Below, piece by piece: positions 32,608 to 44,269 of a stretch of DNA of 64,000 nucleotides. The translations under genes were made by a program, and so were the position numbers. The notes beneath the pieces are model-generated. The model was not told the DNA's origin. It made no database searches and was given only the letters and a program-made list of their open reading frames with translations. The first letter of the stretch is position 1. Each line of letters starts with the position of its first letter. Source of the stretch: Conoideocrella luteorostrata (lineage: Eukaryota > Ascomycota > Sordariomycetes > Hypocreales > Clavicipitaceae); NCBI GenBank assembly GCA_032433595.1, contig JASWJB010000140.1:40077-104076 (forward strand), given 5' to 3'.

Positions 32608-33164
32608 ATGCATTTTCCGTGTAACTCAATAACATAAAATACTTGAAACGCTAAGGCATGGTTAAACTGTCTATCCCTTGGGGCGGCAGGGTTGGTAAGG
32701 TTCTTCAGCAGGGTGATGACTCAGGCACTTGCCAGCGTTGGCAAGGCCATCCGCTGATGAGCCAATGCTCAGCATCCAACAACAAAATGACGCGTAGACA
32801 TCTGGAGGGACGGGACAGGAGCTCTAAACCGTCGCTCCGCAGCCAACATCTCATGGGTTGCAAAGCTGGTTGTTCGTGGAGGAAAATACCAAAAGCTACC
32901 CCTGTTCTGGTGTGTCCTCGCACACCTCCCTAGCCACCTGGTTTTGCATGTGGACTCAGCGAGAAATTCCCCCCTTCTACCCCCCTACCGCCCAAGTAAA
33001 AGGCCCCCCATCATCACTAGGATGCCTGTCTTGTGGTGGGTAGGTTAGCCACAGCTGATGGCAGGCATGCCTGCTATTTCATATCGCTTTGTACCTACTC
33101 TGTACAGAGCAGAGAACGGCTGCAAATCGATGCATTGCCTGCTCATACCACAGATGTTTTCTTC

Positions 33165-33480
33165 TGACGAGTTCAATAATCTCCCCCGCTCTTTTGATTC
33201 CTCAGCTGCGTAGCTACAGCTCAGGAGAGTCGCTCGATAGATGACTTTAATCATCTTGAGTTGCAAAGCCGTGCGAGGTGAAGTATGTCACCTTGCGTAC
33301 GGAGCGACAGCACTCGGGGTGCATGAGATCACCCATCGTGCATAGCTATGTGTAGTTTTTAGTCTCTCGAAAGGTGAAATCGGTCGTCTTGAGCTGCAAG
33401 GTGAAATTTGTCGCCATGTGTACGGAGCGGCTGCGTTGATGGCAAGTGGGATCGCCTGAGGTGCAATGATCTGCAGTGCA
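33165..33480 (-). repeat. Degenerate GGTGA…TCACC palindrome array, inverted copy
   Basis: Contains GAGGTGAAGTATGTCACCTT and several weaker palindromes, with the shared flank GAGTTGCAAAGCCGTGCGAG and CAGCTGCGTAGCTACAGCTC. It is the inverted relative of 41676-42030. Confidence 0.75.
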
Positions 33481-33939
33481 AGATCTACATCACCTTAGAT
33501 CGACATTTCAGATATAGGGTAGGTCCCATCATATACAGCCATTTAAAATCGTATAGATAATGCCAATAATTCAGCCAGAAGTGGCGTTATCTGAGGCTGC
33601 GGCGAAATCTTGTATTGGCATCCATTTCTGACTTTTCCCAATCGCTTTGTGACAAACCCCCCCCCCATAGCCTATGATATGTAATGACCTGGTCGCTGTT
33701 GGGCATACTATTGTATTTATTTAGAAAGGCTGAAGACAGCTCTTCGATTTCTTTCAAGTTACACTAACCAGACATGAACAAAGCTCAACGAAGCGCTATT
33801 CCCTTTCTAGCCACAACTTCAAACAGTCCTTAGCTCAAATAAGGGAAATGAGCAAGCGATTCCGAGTTGAGGTACTCTGAAGGAATGGTTTAGCGCAGAC
33901 AAGAGCATCCTCAGGCTCATATATTACCAGTGAAACTAA

Positions 33940-34847
33940 TCAGGGATCCAAAATTATGAATTCCCGTCCAAGACAACATGGTGAGGCCCGTTCTGGCACA
34001 CCCAACAATTGCGTGCGACACTTTGGGCAGAATATCTTTTTGCTGTTTCCTCGTCTTTGAGGCGGATCATAGCTGTGCCAGCACTTTGTGCAAAAACTAT
34101 GGCCTAATATTTCGTTACTAATGAACGGACAGTAACCGAAGGCCGACTTACCACAAGTCGTGTATAATAGGTCGGTAGGCTTCTCGTAACAAATTGGACA
34201 ATCACTCCAGTCATACTGTCGCATATGTTCATGCTTCGAGTGCCATGTTAGTGGACATCTGTCAGCGAAATCAGAATGTCGAACACATACCGGATTCTTC
34301 AACATGTGTTCAACAGTGGCGAAGTCTCTTCCACTGACTCTGCATTGCACGCAGGTCTGCCAATCATGCGACGTTAAAAACTGTTTAGTCGACTCGCATG
34401 TCTCACAGAGTAGCTACAAAGTTAGTATTCAAAAAAACACTACACCGCAAATGGACCTTAGAAACGTACAGACCCATGGACTTTAAGCTTCGGGCCTGGC
34501 ATGAGGGTTTTTTGGCAAAAATGACAGGACTGCTCGTCTCTCGTAAGGTCAAATATGACCTTATATTCACCTCGACGGCGCTTCCAGGACTGCTCATCTC
34601 GGGTCAGATCAATTATGACCTTGGAGTTACCTCGACAGCGCTTCCTACAATAGCCAGCTCGTGGTTCGCTACCAGCGGTGGTGTTGGTGTGGGTTGCTGA
34701 CTCGGAACTAGAGTTGAACTGTTGGGCAATGCCAGAATCATTTGCGATGAAAGAGATGACAATGTCACGGAGCTCGTTTGAGGACAAGGACGCATCAGTG
34801 AGAGCAGCCTCTAATACTGCAACGTCAGAGCGCATTGTCGCGGACAT
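33940..34847 (-). CDS. SIM-RING protein resembling a SUMO-targeted ubiquitin ligase (248 aa)
   Basis: Exons are 34470-34847, 34291-34413, 34152-34233 and 33940-34103; introns of 56, 57 and 48 nt have GTACGT, GTATGT and GTAAGT donors and TAG/AAG acceptors, with phase kept throughout. Two tandem SUMO-interacting-type motifs occur: VIIDLTRDE (77-85) and VIFDLTRDE (97-105). Next are CxxC pairs (108/111, 129/132, 147/150), then a full C3HC4 RING: C179, C182, C194, H196, C199, C202, C220, C223. SIMs followed by a RING are the layout of RNF4/Slx8-type ligases, which ubiquitinate SUMO-modified proteins in the nucleus. The middle zinc-binding module is unlike RNF4. A shorter paralogue with the last three introns at the same places lies at 55660-56311. 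Retention of unspliced introns 2 and 3 would keep the frame open, so the ORF looks continuous there. Confidence 0.8.
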
Positions 34848-37271
34848 ATGGGGACTTTAAAATTGAACGTAAAGAAAACACGGTGCTCTTCACTGCAAAG
34901 AGGAATAAATGAAGAAGTAAGTTCGGAGAGACATTCATGGGCGCGGGGTCTTTATATATTTACTGTCTGCATGCAGTCATGTGCCTAGTCGCTTCTGGAT
35001 TGGCCACCTTCTTCTGGCTTTCATCAAGAGACCATGTTGCAAGATCGGCCAGTCCAGACATGCACTGGGAGGGTGTTCGCTATCTCAATTCCTTAGCAGC
35101 TAGGTAAGGTACTCTAATTGTGTAGGCTGCACTGCTCCGTCTGTTCGCTAATCCTCATGACACCTTCGATCTGTAAAGGAGAGCTCGTGAGCTCCTTCTG
35201 GTAACCCGAGAATCGTCCAGCGTGGTTGATGTGAGGGCGTTCCATAGGCTAGAGGCTCGTTCATTCTGGCTGGCTGGCCTCGCTGCTTATAAAGCTCAGC
35301 CGCGCATTGTTTGATCGTTTGAAGGAGATAGCTGGTAAAAGTTCTATCGCCATCTCATCAGCTTCAGGTTCAGCCAGCCTTTCAAGATGATGGTGCTCAA
35401 ACACTCCGATTCTCCTTCAAGACTAGATTCCAACCGGCCCTGCCCCTTTCCCTGTTCGCCCAACACCTTTCCCTGTGCGGCTGAGCTTCGCCGCAAATGT
35501 AACCATAAGACGCCAATGCGTCACTCGACCGTGAGTGTCGGGAAAACAATAACCGATGACAATGCAGCTGTCGTCAGCCAATTGCAAACGGGGAGAGGTT
35601 CAGCTTCTGACTTTCCATGTACCAGATACTCAGCTGATCCATAACTGAACCAAATATACTCCATCGTGCGGGCGGTGTTTACGCAACATGGCAAGCTGAG
35701 CGAAGCAAATGTCAGGCTCATCGGCTTCAAGTCGGTTCGAGGGACGGGATGACAAGTTGAAGCAGGAAGACGGACTTGGCAGAATGTAGGATGCCAGATG
35801 AGCTATGGTTGGGCCGCAGTTCTCGTCTTGTGCGGCCCCTGAGCTTTATGTCGCATTACTCGGGCTATCCGAACGTAGCTGTTCTGTTGGCGAGTGTATT
35901 GGGCGTTATGAGGCGGCCATCGCTTGCCTGCCTCTCGCAAAGCTACCCGTATTGGGTTCCCTGATGATATTACCGATCGTGGTGAAGTATAGACGGAAAC
36001 ACGTCATGTCGGAAGTACTGGCATACCAGATGGTCGAGGACTGAAGGAGCTGATGCATCGTGATAATCCCTATAGAAAGTAGAACAACACAAGACGCGTG
36101 GCTGCAATATTAAACAACAGCTGCCGAGCTGAGTATGACGGATGTGGAGCCTGCTAGTCCAAGGCGAGGGCAACGCGAACAAAGGAATGAGAAACGATGC
36201 GGAAGCAATGGTTTGGATGGTGGGATACCGGACGAGGAACACGATGGGACAATTGACAGGTAATAATCTACTGCTCGAGATTGGAGAGAGTGGCGCCTCA
36301 CCGGAGGCCCCAGGCGGTACCCGAATTTCATTCGACCAGCTTTCGCGACAAATGTGGAGAATAGTGCAACAGCCAAACGCAGGTTAGTACTAACTAATAC
36401 AGGCTTGTAGAGACGTCTACCTTTGAGAGTCGTATGAGTAATCGGTTCTAGTGATGTTTTATCCTGTTGATGTACCCATACTGTGCTAATACGCCATTTC
36501 TTGCAGATTGCAGGTTGCAGTTAATGGTTCCAACCAAGGCTGTGCATTGATAGCGGTTGGCGAGATCACACATGTGGAGCCGGCTACTCAACGTAACCGC
36601 TCGGACTTGGATTTCCCAGTGTGTTCAGGGGAGTAACCCTAATTGACTCGGGTCGTGCATAATCGCCCTTGCCATTGTGTGGAGAGCCGCAATGTTCTCG
36701 ATTGGCATTTTTTGCGGATACATTCAGCAGAAGGGTTGCCCCCAAAAAACCGAGCGCTCAGCTTTTACGCACACTGCCGCGCACGTGGGGTATTCTACGC
36801 TACTCAAGCAATTTAACCGATACAATAATACTGGCATTTTATCTTGGCATTTATGAAATTGATTCAATTAAATGAAAGGACATTTAAGAAGCCACAAAAC
36901 GAAATCTTCTGAAAGATGGGTTACAAACAAGGGCCGCCTGTGTACCTTTCCTCCAGTGGAGGATGTTTCTGTGTGAAAGCTGGGCACGAGTGGTCAAGGA
37001 TCGACCGTCCTAGTAAAAACAATCCCCTATGCGCCTACAACAAAATTTCTTGGAAATACATGGTAAAAATAATAGGTATGGTCCCACCCCAGCTTTTGAG
37101 GTATTACTGCGTCTCTTCACTAGTAACTCCTGCGCTTTAACTTACTGCAATACGTAGTTGAAGCACATCTTGCTGTGTCGCACGGATGGTAGCTATGGTC
37201 GATATGATTGGTGAGGTTGTCCTTTTACTCTAACTAATTAACATGGAATTAGTGCTCTTCTTATAACTGAA
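34848..37271. other. Intergenic, possible gene remnants
   Basis: No confident gene. Overlapping plus-strand frames near 36142-36387 (LLLEIGESGASPEAPGG…) and 36134-36260 (starting MTDVEPASPRRGQ) look protein-like but are in different frames, so they could be remnants. A frame at 35805-36044 is similar in quality. Confidence 0.35.
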
Positions 37272-38047
37272 TTATATCAAGAGACTCGATGCATTTTCGA
37301 TGTCCTCCTTCCTATCGTACAACATTGGGTTGCAATCACCGAATTTTCCTGCGCCAGCATCCATGACTAGATTTTTCGTGACAGCATTGTTTTCAATATA
37401 CAGATTGCTAAATGCATGTTGCAATTGGACAGGTTCTTGAAACTGTGTAAATCGTTGAGACGGATTAGTAACAAAGCTAATGAACATGGTTGTGCTTCAC
37501 TCACAATATCACATAAGTTTGGAAGCTCAGTGCCTACTGGAACGTGGCGATCAAAGCACCAATGACCATTTAATGGGTCTTGATAAAACCCGCCAGAGAT
37601 TATATTAGCCCTCTGTCCTAGGCTGAGCGCTAGACGAAGGAAAATCGGCCCACGCTTTTGGGCAATGGCTAACTGCCTCTTACTCTTTTCGTCCGGTGAT
37701 TTTTTGGGGACCTTAGACTGACTTTGAGAGGTCGAAGCATTGAGGAACTGCACGTACACTTGTCATTAGTGATTTTCCACATTAGATACCCATATACCAA
37801 GAGCCAATTGGGCGCCGCAATACAGAAAACTCTATATACTCACCAAAACATTCAAGTCTGGGAGATTCTTTCCCTCGGGTACGTGACAGCTCATACGCCA
37901 TTTGGATGAAACCGGATCTTTGCAGAACGCCCCCGTAGCCACATCTGCTTTTTATCCGAGTTCAGCACCCTGGCGAAACAATTTAGGGATGCTCTTCCGA
38001 GCAATCTCTTTTTGCTGTTTGCTATGATTTTGGAGTTCAAATACCAT
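37272..38047 (-). pseudogene. Two-repeat hypothetical gene with in-frame stop
   Basis: Exons are 37844-38047, 37505-37747 and 37272-37442. Introns of 96 nt (GTGAGT…GCAG) and 62 nt (GTGAGT, TTACTAAT branch, ACACAG) keep the frame, for 206 codons starting MVFELQNHSKQQKE. Codon 32 is TAA (37952-37954). The protein has two similar halves: KSIPKLFRQGAELG*KADV…KDPVSSKWRMSCHVPEGKNLPDL in the first and KRGPIFLRLALSLGQRANI…QDPLNGHWCFDRHVPVGTELPNL in the second. The stop aligns with Gln (CAG in the second half), so a single C-to-T change of CAA explains it. Family unknown. Translation might restart downstream, but no good ATG is nearby. Confidence 0.6.
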
Positions 38048-39062
38048 TTTAAAGCTTATTATTGTTATGAAACAAATATAGTTTTAACAATAACACAGAT
38101 TAAAGTAAAGGCAAAGCAGGCAATTTAAGCAGGAATCCGATGCGGCATTGTATCTACTTTTATATTTGCCTCCACATTACTATACTAGCTATACGGGTTC
38201 TACCGGACGTATAGCGATGTCTCTGTCTCATCCATCTACCAGTCTCTACCAATCACCCATCTGCAGGTTCACATCCACTTCCAGAGAATGTGAAAACCAT
38301 TAATACCAGCCGTGAATGCAAAAGAAAGACTTACGTCCGTGCTCTCACACCCAGCAGCACCACTTTCTGCTCTTTCCCCTTGTCCTATCTAACTACACCC
38401 CTTTCCTAACTACTTAGAGCACACACTTCTTTCAGGGATCTAGATTTTTTTAATGAGGATACGTCCCCCTCACGGTTGGTGTGCAGATAGTGGCCGATCC
38501 ACTCCTCCTTCGGCCATTGTTGGTTCCATTTCCAGTCTCGCCTCCCTTGAGGGGTTTGCATAGCACGCTACCCACCTAAATCTCAACGGATCAAGGGTCA
38601 GTGGTGCCATAATTGGTGTTAGCATTCCATAGCCAGAAGCCTTTGCGCCTGCCCCTCCTGTCCAATCTTCTCACCCAGAAGCAATTGGCTGAGATGGCCA
38701 GTCTACCGAAAGAACGACGAATATCCCAGCATGTCACCAGCGCCACAGTGCATGCTCGATTCAGCCTCGGAATATGGAGTGTCAAGAACGACGCTGAAAG
38801 GTGCATTCGGCTTCCAGATTTGGAGGAACCCGAACAGCGAGTGGCATTGTTCATGAACTGGCAAGAATCTGCTTAGAATTTGTGGGTTCTCGTCATTGTT
38901 GACGATCACAGGCATGCAGATCACTATACTTGCTGGTTTCTGAAAGCTTATTTTCTTACTTTCATTAAGTTGCCCGGTTCTCCTTCAAATTATTTAAATT
39001 CTCCTTATCGTATTGATACTTGCAATAGTACACTGTTCAGATCATTCAAGGCTGTTTACCGG
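38048..39062. other. Intergenic, nothing firm
   Basis: No confident gene; overlapping frames on both strands at 38591-38924 mirror each other. Confidence 0.4.
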
Positions 39063-39965
39063 ATGACTGGACTCATGGAACGTGGCGAGTCGAGCCAACG
39101 GCCCGTTCGGCTGGGCGGTCCATTACATGTTGAGCGACATAACACATCATTTACTGCCTCACGAAAGCGCCATTTGGAAGATGATGCACAATACCTAAGT
39201 AAAGGAGCACAATTGAACCATCATGCATATTGTTCAATCGAAGAATGGTTGGCAAAATCTGATGTTGAGCGCGACCCGCGACAGGCTCTTTCACCTCTGG
39301 AACGACTTGCAGAAGATGGGGAGGTACTGCGGCAGAAGCTTATAGCTAATTCCAAAATGTTCGCCACACTCCAGGCGCCACGATCCACTAGGGCACGGTG
39401 CCGCGCCAGTGACAACTGTATATACCTGCAAGCGCTGGCCCCCGACGGCAACGTTATTACGTCTGAGTATCGGATCTGTGTCCATGGAGCCGAAAACGAA
39501 GCCTGGTTTGGCAGCAAAAAGCACTACTATCATGTCGTATGCTTCTCTACCATGATCAATCTGACAGATCTCCTCCCTTCCAAATTCCAGATGGACAATA
39601 CCTGCGGGCGATGGGGCATCATGGTGGAGAAGTGGTTTGAACACCAAGGGCGCATTAACCCGTACAAAATCGCATCTTACATAAAAAAACGCCAAGAGTA
39701 TGCTGAAGAATATCGCTCATGGGTCAAAGATTGGCGCATGCTATCTAAAAAGCAAAGACGAAACCGTAATGTCAATAAAAGTCAACGCGCGAATCGAGAG
39801 CCTCGACCGCCTGTTGAGCCAAGCCCAGAGGATTACACAACTAATGAAGAAGACGTATGTGCGCTCGTTGACATACTGAAGCATAGTCTTGTCCAGATTA
39901 CAGCAGATGCCTGGTGGATGAGACCTGACGTGCCGGAAATTAGAGCTGAGGGTCAGGCTGGCTGA
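39063..39965 (+). CDS. PARP-type zinc-finger-like protein (300 aa)
   Basis: I chose ATG 39063 (MTGLMERGESSQRP); the frame is open further upstream but that part looks like leader. The central region resembles a PARP-type DNA-nick-sensing finger: RARCRASDNC (C113, C119), a variable beta region, then HYYHVVCF (H157, C160), the H-x2-C end of the motif. The first pair is spaced C-x5-C rather than C-x2-C, so this is a variant. The region after it (DNTCGRWGIMVEKWFEHQGRI) is followed by a Lys/Arg-rich helix (KDWRMLSKKQRRNRNVNKSQ), likely nuclear or DNA-binding. No catalytic PARP domain is present. Such finger-only proteins occur in moulds and their role is unknown. Confidence 0.65.
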   Translation: MTGLMERGESSQRPVRLGGPLHVERHNTSFTASRKRHLEDDAQYLSKGAQLNHHAYCSIEEWLAKSDVERDPRQALSPLERLAEDGEVLRQKLIANSKMFATLQAPRSTRARCRASDNCIYLQALAPDGNVITSEYRICVHGAENEAWFGSKKHYYHVVCFSTMINLTDLLPSKFQMDNTCGRWGIMVEKWFEHQGRINPYKIASYIKKRQEYAEEYRSWVKDWRMLSKKQRRNRNVNKSQRANREPRPPVEPSPEDYTTNEEDVCALVDILKHSLVQITADAWWMRPDVPEIRAEGQAG

Positions 39966-40929
39966 TGGTACCCATTTGCAGGACATAGGCATTGCAGGGC
40001 AGAATATGGGTATGCTTGCATAGTACAGCTTCATGCCAGCGACATTAGACCTTGTTGTGGGCATTTTTAATGTATTACTGAGTCTCCCAGCCACGGCGCA
40101 TACGGAATAATTGACCCAGAGTGAACACCCAAAGTGAACACCCTTATGCTTCCTACTAAGTCCTACCTAGCCGCTTGGTATCTCTGTGTAGTTTCATTTT
40201 TCAGGCACTAATTGCGGGGATAATAATTCAGGGCCGCCCCGTACTGCTAGGGGATCCATTCGCGCAAGGTCACTGTCAAAAACGCGAAAACAAAGCAGGT
40301 ATAGGTAACGTTTGGCCTTAAGAATACCACAGGTACGATGAATAAGCTCCAAAAGAAGGCACTTGAATATCGTCTCCCTGGAAGCGACCGACCGACACGT
40401 ACTGTCCACAGTACACCACATTTGGGATTGAGAACAGGACTTTTGTTCCAGGCATCTACTTAAGTGATCACAACCTATGCTAGGGATTCCACTGGTTGCA
40501 AGTACATTAAGGCACGGGCAGAGTGGCTACAGCTGGCAGCTCCCACAGGTCGCACTGTACCAATAACACAGTCGCGCCCCGTACTAGTAGAGTACGCCCG
40601 CTAGAACGAACGAATATGCTGGCTCCTAGCACACATCCAGCTTCATCTCACCAGTTTAGCATTCTTCAGAGAATCATACATTCCCGTCTACCTTCCACCA
40701 AAAGACCGTGTTGCTCCTCGTAGCTTTCCATTTTTTTTTCGTGCCTGAGCGTGTGACGTGGTTGAATAAAGTGCTACTATTCACTTTAATAGTTCTCTTG
40801 GGCCTAAACGACCGGGCGGAACCACATCGGCTTGCGGCGAGCACAATTGCTGCATTTTTGTAACCATTTTAAAGGCATCCAGCCAAACGAGTGTGGGCTA
40901 TTGAAGATCCATTTCGGCGATTTTAGGAA

Positions 40930-41020
40930 GGTGTTTCAACTACACACATGCCGTCGCGCTATAGTACTAAATTTTTGGAATGTGTTGAGGTAGGAAACTA
41001 CTTTTGCGCACAATAAATAT
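40930..41020 (+). repeat. Old dispersed repeat A, copy 1
   Basis: Shares with 49505-49595 the order TTTCAACT…CATGC…CGCTAT…GAATGTGT…GAGG…TTTTGC.CACAATA on the same strand. Confidence 0.6.
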
Positions 41021-41675
41021 TTACCGACCTTCGATTGTAGATACACATAAGGCCTGGTAAAGGTGGTCAAAAGCCAGAAGTTACATCCTAATCATGTGAT
41101 AATAGTGTCTTCTCGGAAATTTTGCGTTCACTGTCGCTCACATAGCGGTTGGTGTACAGGTATGGAGTGTAGTGGCCTAGAGGAGCCATTTTCTACCACA
41201 AACGGCCATTTATAGCCACTTTTTATAGAATAGTCTGAGGTGTCTTGACCAATCCCGCGGAGTATCTCAAGGCCCAGTTCCGAAATACGTGACTAAAAAC
41301 ACCGCTGCCATAGCGTAAAGCTGATATGGTCAGTAAATTGCAAGGCCGTCCGGATTCAACGTCCGTTTCTTGCTTCTGTAATACTAGGGTGGGGTTACCT
41401 AACCTAAACCTTCACTGCATTTCAACACACTAGCAATGGTTTCAGTGGACGCTAGACCTGGACTTCACTGCAATGCTGATTCCACGGGGAGCGCAATATT
41501 CTGCGCCTGCAAAGGCTACGAATACAGATACATACTTCAATTGCACAGACAAATACGAAGCGCCACTTCCGGCTGAGTTGAATATAATGGGTGTGGCCAG
41601 AAATATAGCCTACCCTATACTTGCTCGGGAGCCATGATCAAGTGGTTTAACCTGGTTTTTTGGTCCTTGCATCCC

Positions 41676-42030
41676 AGGTGATTCCATTCACCACTGACGC
41701 AGCCACTTGGCGCGCGTAACTCGCGAAAGTTCGACTCAAGGTGACCAAATTCACCTTATGAGCTACCAGAGAACCAGGGTAGTATGCACTATAGGTGATC
41801 CTGTTCACCAGGCGTGCTGTCGCTCCGTACACGAGGTGACAAATTTCACCTCGCACGGCTTTGCAACTCAAAGTGATATAAATCACCTTTCGAGCGACCT
41901 AGGAGAGATCCACGCTCCGTTCACAAGGTGACAAGTTCACCTCGCACGGCTTTGCAACTCAAGGTGATTTCATTCACCTCTCGAGCGACTCTCCTGAGCT
42001 GTAGCTACGCAGCTAAAGATCGGAAGAGGA
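41676..42030 (+). repeat. Array of seven GGTGA…TCACC palindromes
   Basis: Palindromes of 16-21 bases start at about 41676, 41739, 41792, 41833, 41870, 41924 and 41961, with spacings of 63, 53, 41, 37, 54 and 37 bases. Best examples are AAGGTGACCAAATTCACCTT and GAGGTGACAAATTTCACCTC. Between some of them the segment TCGCACGGCTTTGCAACTCA recurs exactly. Confidence 0.8.
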
Positions 42031-43117
42031 GAAGGGTTGGAGGCTTGTCCAGGAGCAACCGTCTTTTATGAACAAGTCATATGGAGGCGCAGGCTGGCAG
42101 CCCTTTTCCGCTATCTGATGTTAATGCAAGGATGAAATGGTGCGAAGCCCTTTTCTCCACAACTGAGCCTCGTAAACAACCGGAATTTGCCGCGACACAA
42201 ACATGGGGGTAGCCTGCACGACATAGGATTTGTGGGCTAATCCAACCAAATAGATACTCAGGCAAAGTGCTTCTGACAGAGACCTCAAAACATTTTCAAG
42301 GACTGACTTACGCCAGAAATAGCCATATTTTTGCCCCGTGCCGATAAACATGGTGCTTACACAGGAGTTGCGTGAGGGTCCCGAAGTACACAGGACTGGA
42401 CTAGGGTGTGAAGTAGTGATACTTCTTATAACCTGTGTAATCCTGATACAAACTCGCCAGAAGCTCTATGTACTGTGTATAAATATGAAAGGATTGATGT
42501 GAATTTTGACAACGGCCAGGATTAGCTCCTTCTGTCATATTAGTGCTAGTATATTGTACGGGATTTCTCTGGCACGTGGTCGCCTTCAAGTTTACTTCTT
42601 CTCGTGCCACGCCCCACCACCATCACTTTTATGATGGTGGGACGTGGTGCGAGCAATGTCAGCTTCCTCGGATGGGCCTATCCACTTGCACCTGGCCAAG
42701 GATGACCTGCTTTTGAGCTCTAGCACTTGTTGGGCTGTAACGCTGCACGCCCCTTCCCCTGTTAAAATTTTTATTTTTATTGTTATTTCTAAGTAATTAT
42801 TATCATTATTAATTCATTACGCAATATTTATTAATACTTACTGTATTTATATAAAGGACACAGCCCAAACTAGACATTACTGTAGTACAGCACTTTCACC
42901 TTGGTAAACAGGGGTTACTTACGTAACATGAGGCATACGTGAAGGGACCCGTACTTGTCCTACGGCCAACTACAGAAAATGCCATCTTGCCAGCACATTT
43001 CTCATTCTCTTCTGTTCCTCTTTACTTAGAGTCTTCACTTAAACGTAGCAACCGCTTTTCTGCTCTCTCATTGTCTCTTTTGTCTTATCTTCAATAAGTT
43101 GACTGTACTATTTGCAA

Positions 43118-43255
43118 ATGGATCGCATCGGCCGTATCACCATGCCTCGCGGCATTCTGCTTTCCCTATCCATCACTACCGTCGCCACGCTCGGCTCTTC
43201 TCACCGTAGTTGCTTCTATGTCTACAGCTGCTGTAATAGATTGTTAAAAACATAA
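43118..43255 (+). CDS. Possible tiny protein with signal-like start (45 aa)
   Basis: A 46-codon frame after a pyrimidine-rich leader starts MDRIGRITMPRG and continues with a hydrophobic stretch (GILLSLSITTVATLG) and three Cys near the end. It may be the first exon of a lost small secreted-protein gene or chance. No further exon was found. Confidence 0.2.
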   Translation: MDRIGRITMPRGILLSLSITTVATLGSSHRSCFYVYSCCNRLLKT

Positions 43256-43634
43256 AAAAATGGCTTTAGGTTAGCCCGCATTTAAACACAAATCACATAA
43301 GAACCCATATTACGACAAGAGTCAAGCGAGCAGGAGCCAGAGATGAAGGACAATTGTAAAAGGGTTATTATGAGGTACAGACAAAACAAAAGTATACATA
43401 TAACATAGTTATATAATTACTTTACTTTACAGTACTATCTCCAATAGACGTAATAAATTGTGTGTTTGCAAGTACTGGACAAACGGCAAGGTATGTACGC
43501 TCAAATACTGTCTAAACTGTCAGGAATATGAGCCAGTTACAGGTCCTGAAACATAGGGGATGCTGTGAGACACCCCTCCGGTTGCTGAAAATGTTGGAAT
43601 TCCTAGATAAAAGTCAACTTTGAGAAGAGGTCTT

Positions 43635-43715
43635 TCCTCGTCAATTAACTAGAATACAAGGACAATTCCACTCATCAGACATCCATAGCTGCTCACCTGT
43701 GACAAATACTTGAAA
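43635..43715 (+). repeat. Old dispersed repeat B, copy 1
   Basis: Shares with 49185-49255 the elements TTCCTCGT, GACAATTCCACT, TCCATAGCTG.TCAC and TGTGACA in the same order and strand. Confidence 0.6.
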
Positions 43716-44269
43716 ACAGTGTTCAACGAAAAAGTATTTACATATAACACAGAGTAAGATGCCTCAGGGCTTTTAAATATCCTGAGACAGCCATTTGGAC
43801 ATTGATAGAGGGCACAGCAACTTGGGCATTGTCACCATGGCAAGCCAATCGTCAGTTATAACGCTCTTGGACACCTCTGGGCATTTTACTTCAAATTACA
43901 AGGTTCACTGGGAAACCATACAGACTGCGATCTAACAGTCCATGGCTCTGGGACGCCCGTATTTACTTAAGCCCTACAGCAATAGCAATCTTGGTCAAAA
44001 CGCACTCACTCCAATGCATGGGATAGCCTAGGAATCTCGTCAATACGTGAGTAAAATTGCAGACTTTAAAGCACAGACAATAACGATTTTATTGCTGCTT
44101 TAACAACCCTTCTAATCATCTTTTGATATAAGAAAGAAGAAAGTTCTTAAAAGACTTGAAACAATGTCATAAACTTTGCGTCGTTCTGTTTCTTAGAGAA
44201 CAAGGTAGAACTTTTCGGGAGGAGCTCAAACCACATAGTAATATCACTCATTTTTGGTAGCTTTTGATG

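Larger units (their letters stand above)
32312..33939. other. Intergenic with 130-bp repeat and palindrome array
   Basis: Holds the right 130-bp repeat (32478-32607) and a degenerate GGTGA/TCACC array (33165-33480). No gene supported; frames at 32658-33266 look random. Confidence 0.45.
39966..44269. other. Long gene-poor interval with repeats
   Basis: Holds an old repeat (40930-41020), the palindrome array (41676-42030), an AT-rich tract (about 42765-42860), a possible tiny secreted-type frame (43118-43255) and another old repeat (43635-43715). I found no confident gene. Confidence 0.45.

Noticed and set aside
32658..33266. Overlapping 61-91-codon frames on both strands
   Set aside because: Mirror-image frames without conserved motifs or splice sites.
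41647..41931. Open frames over the palindrome array
   Set aside because: Repeat spacing is not a constant multiple of three and units shift frame; the frames are by-products.
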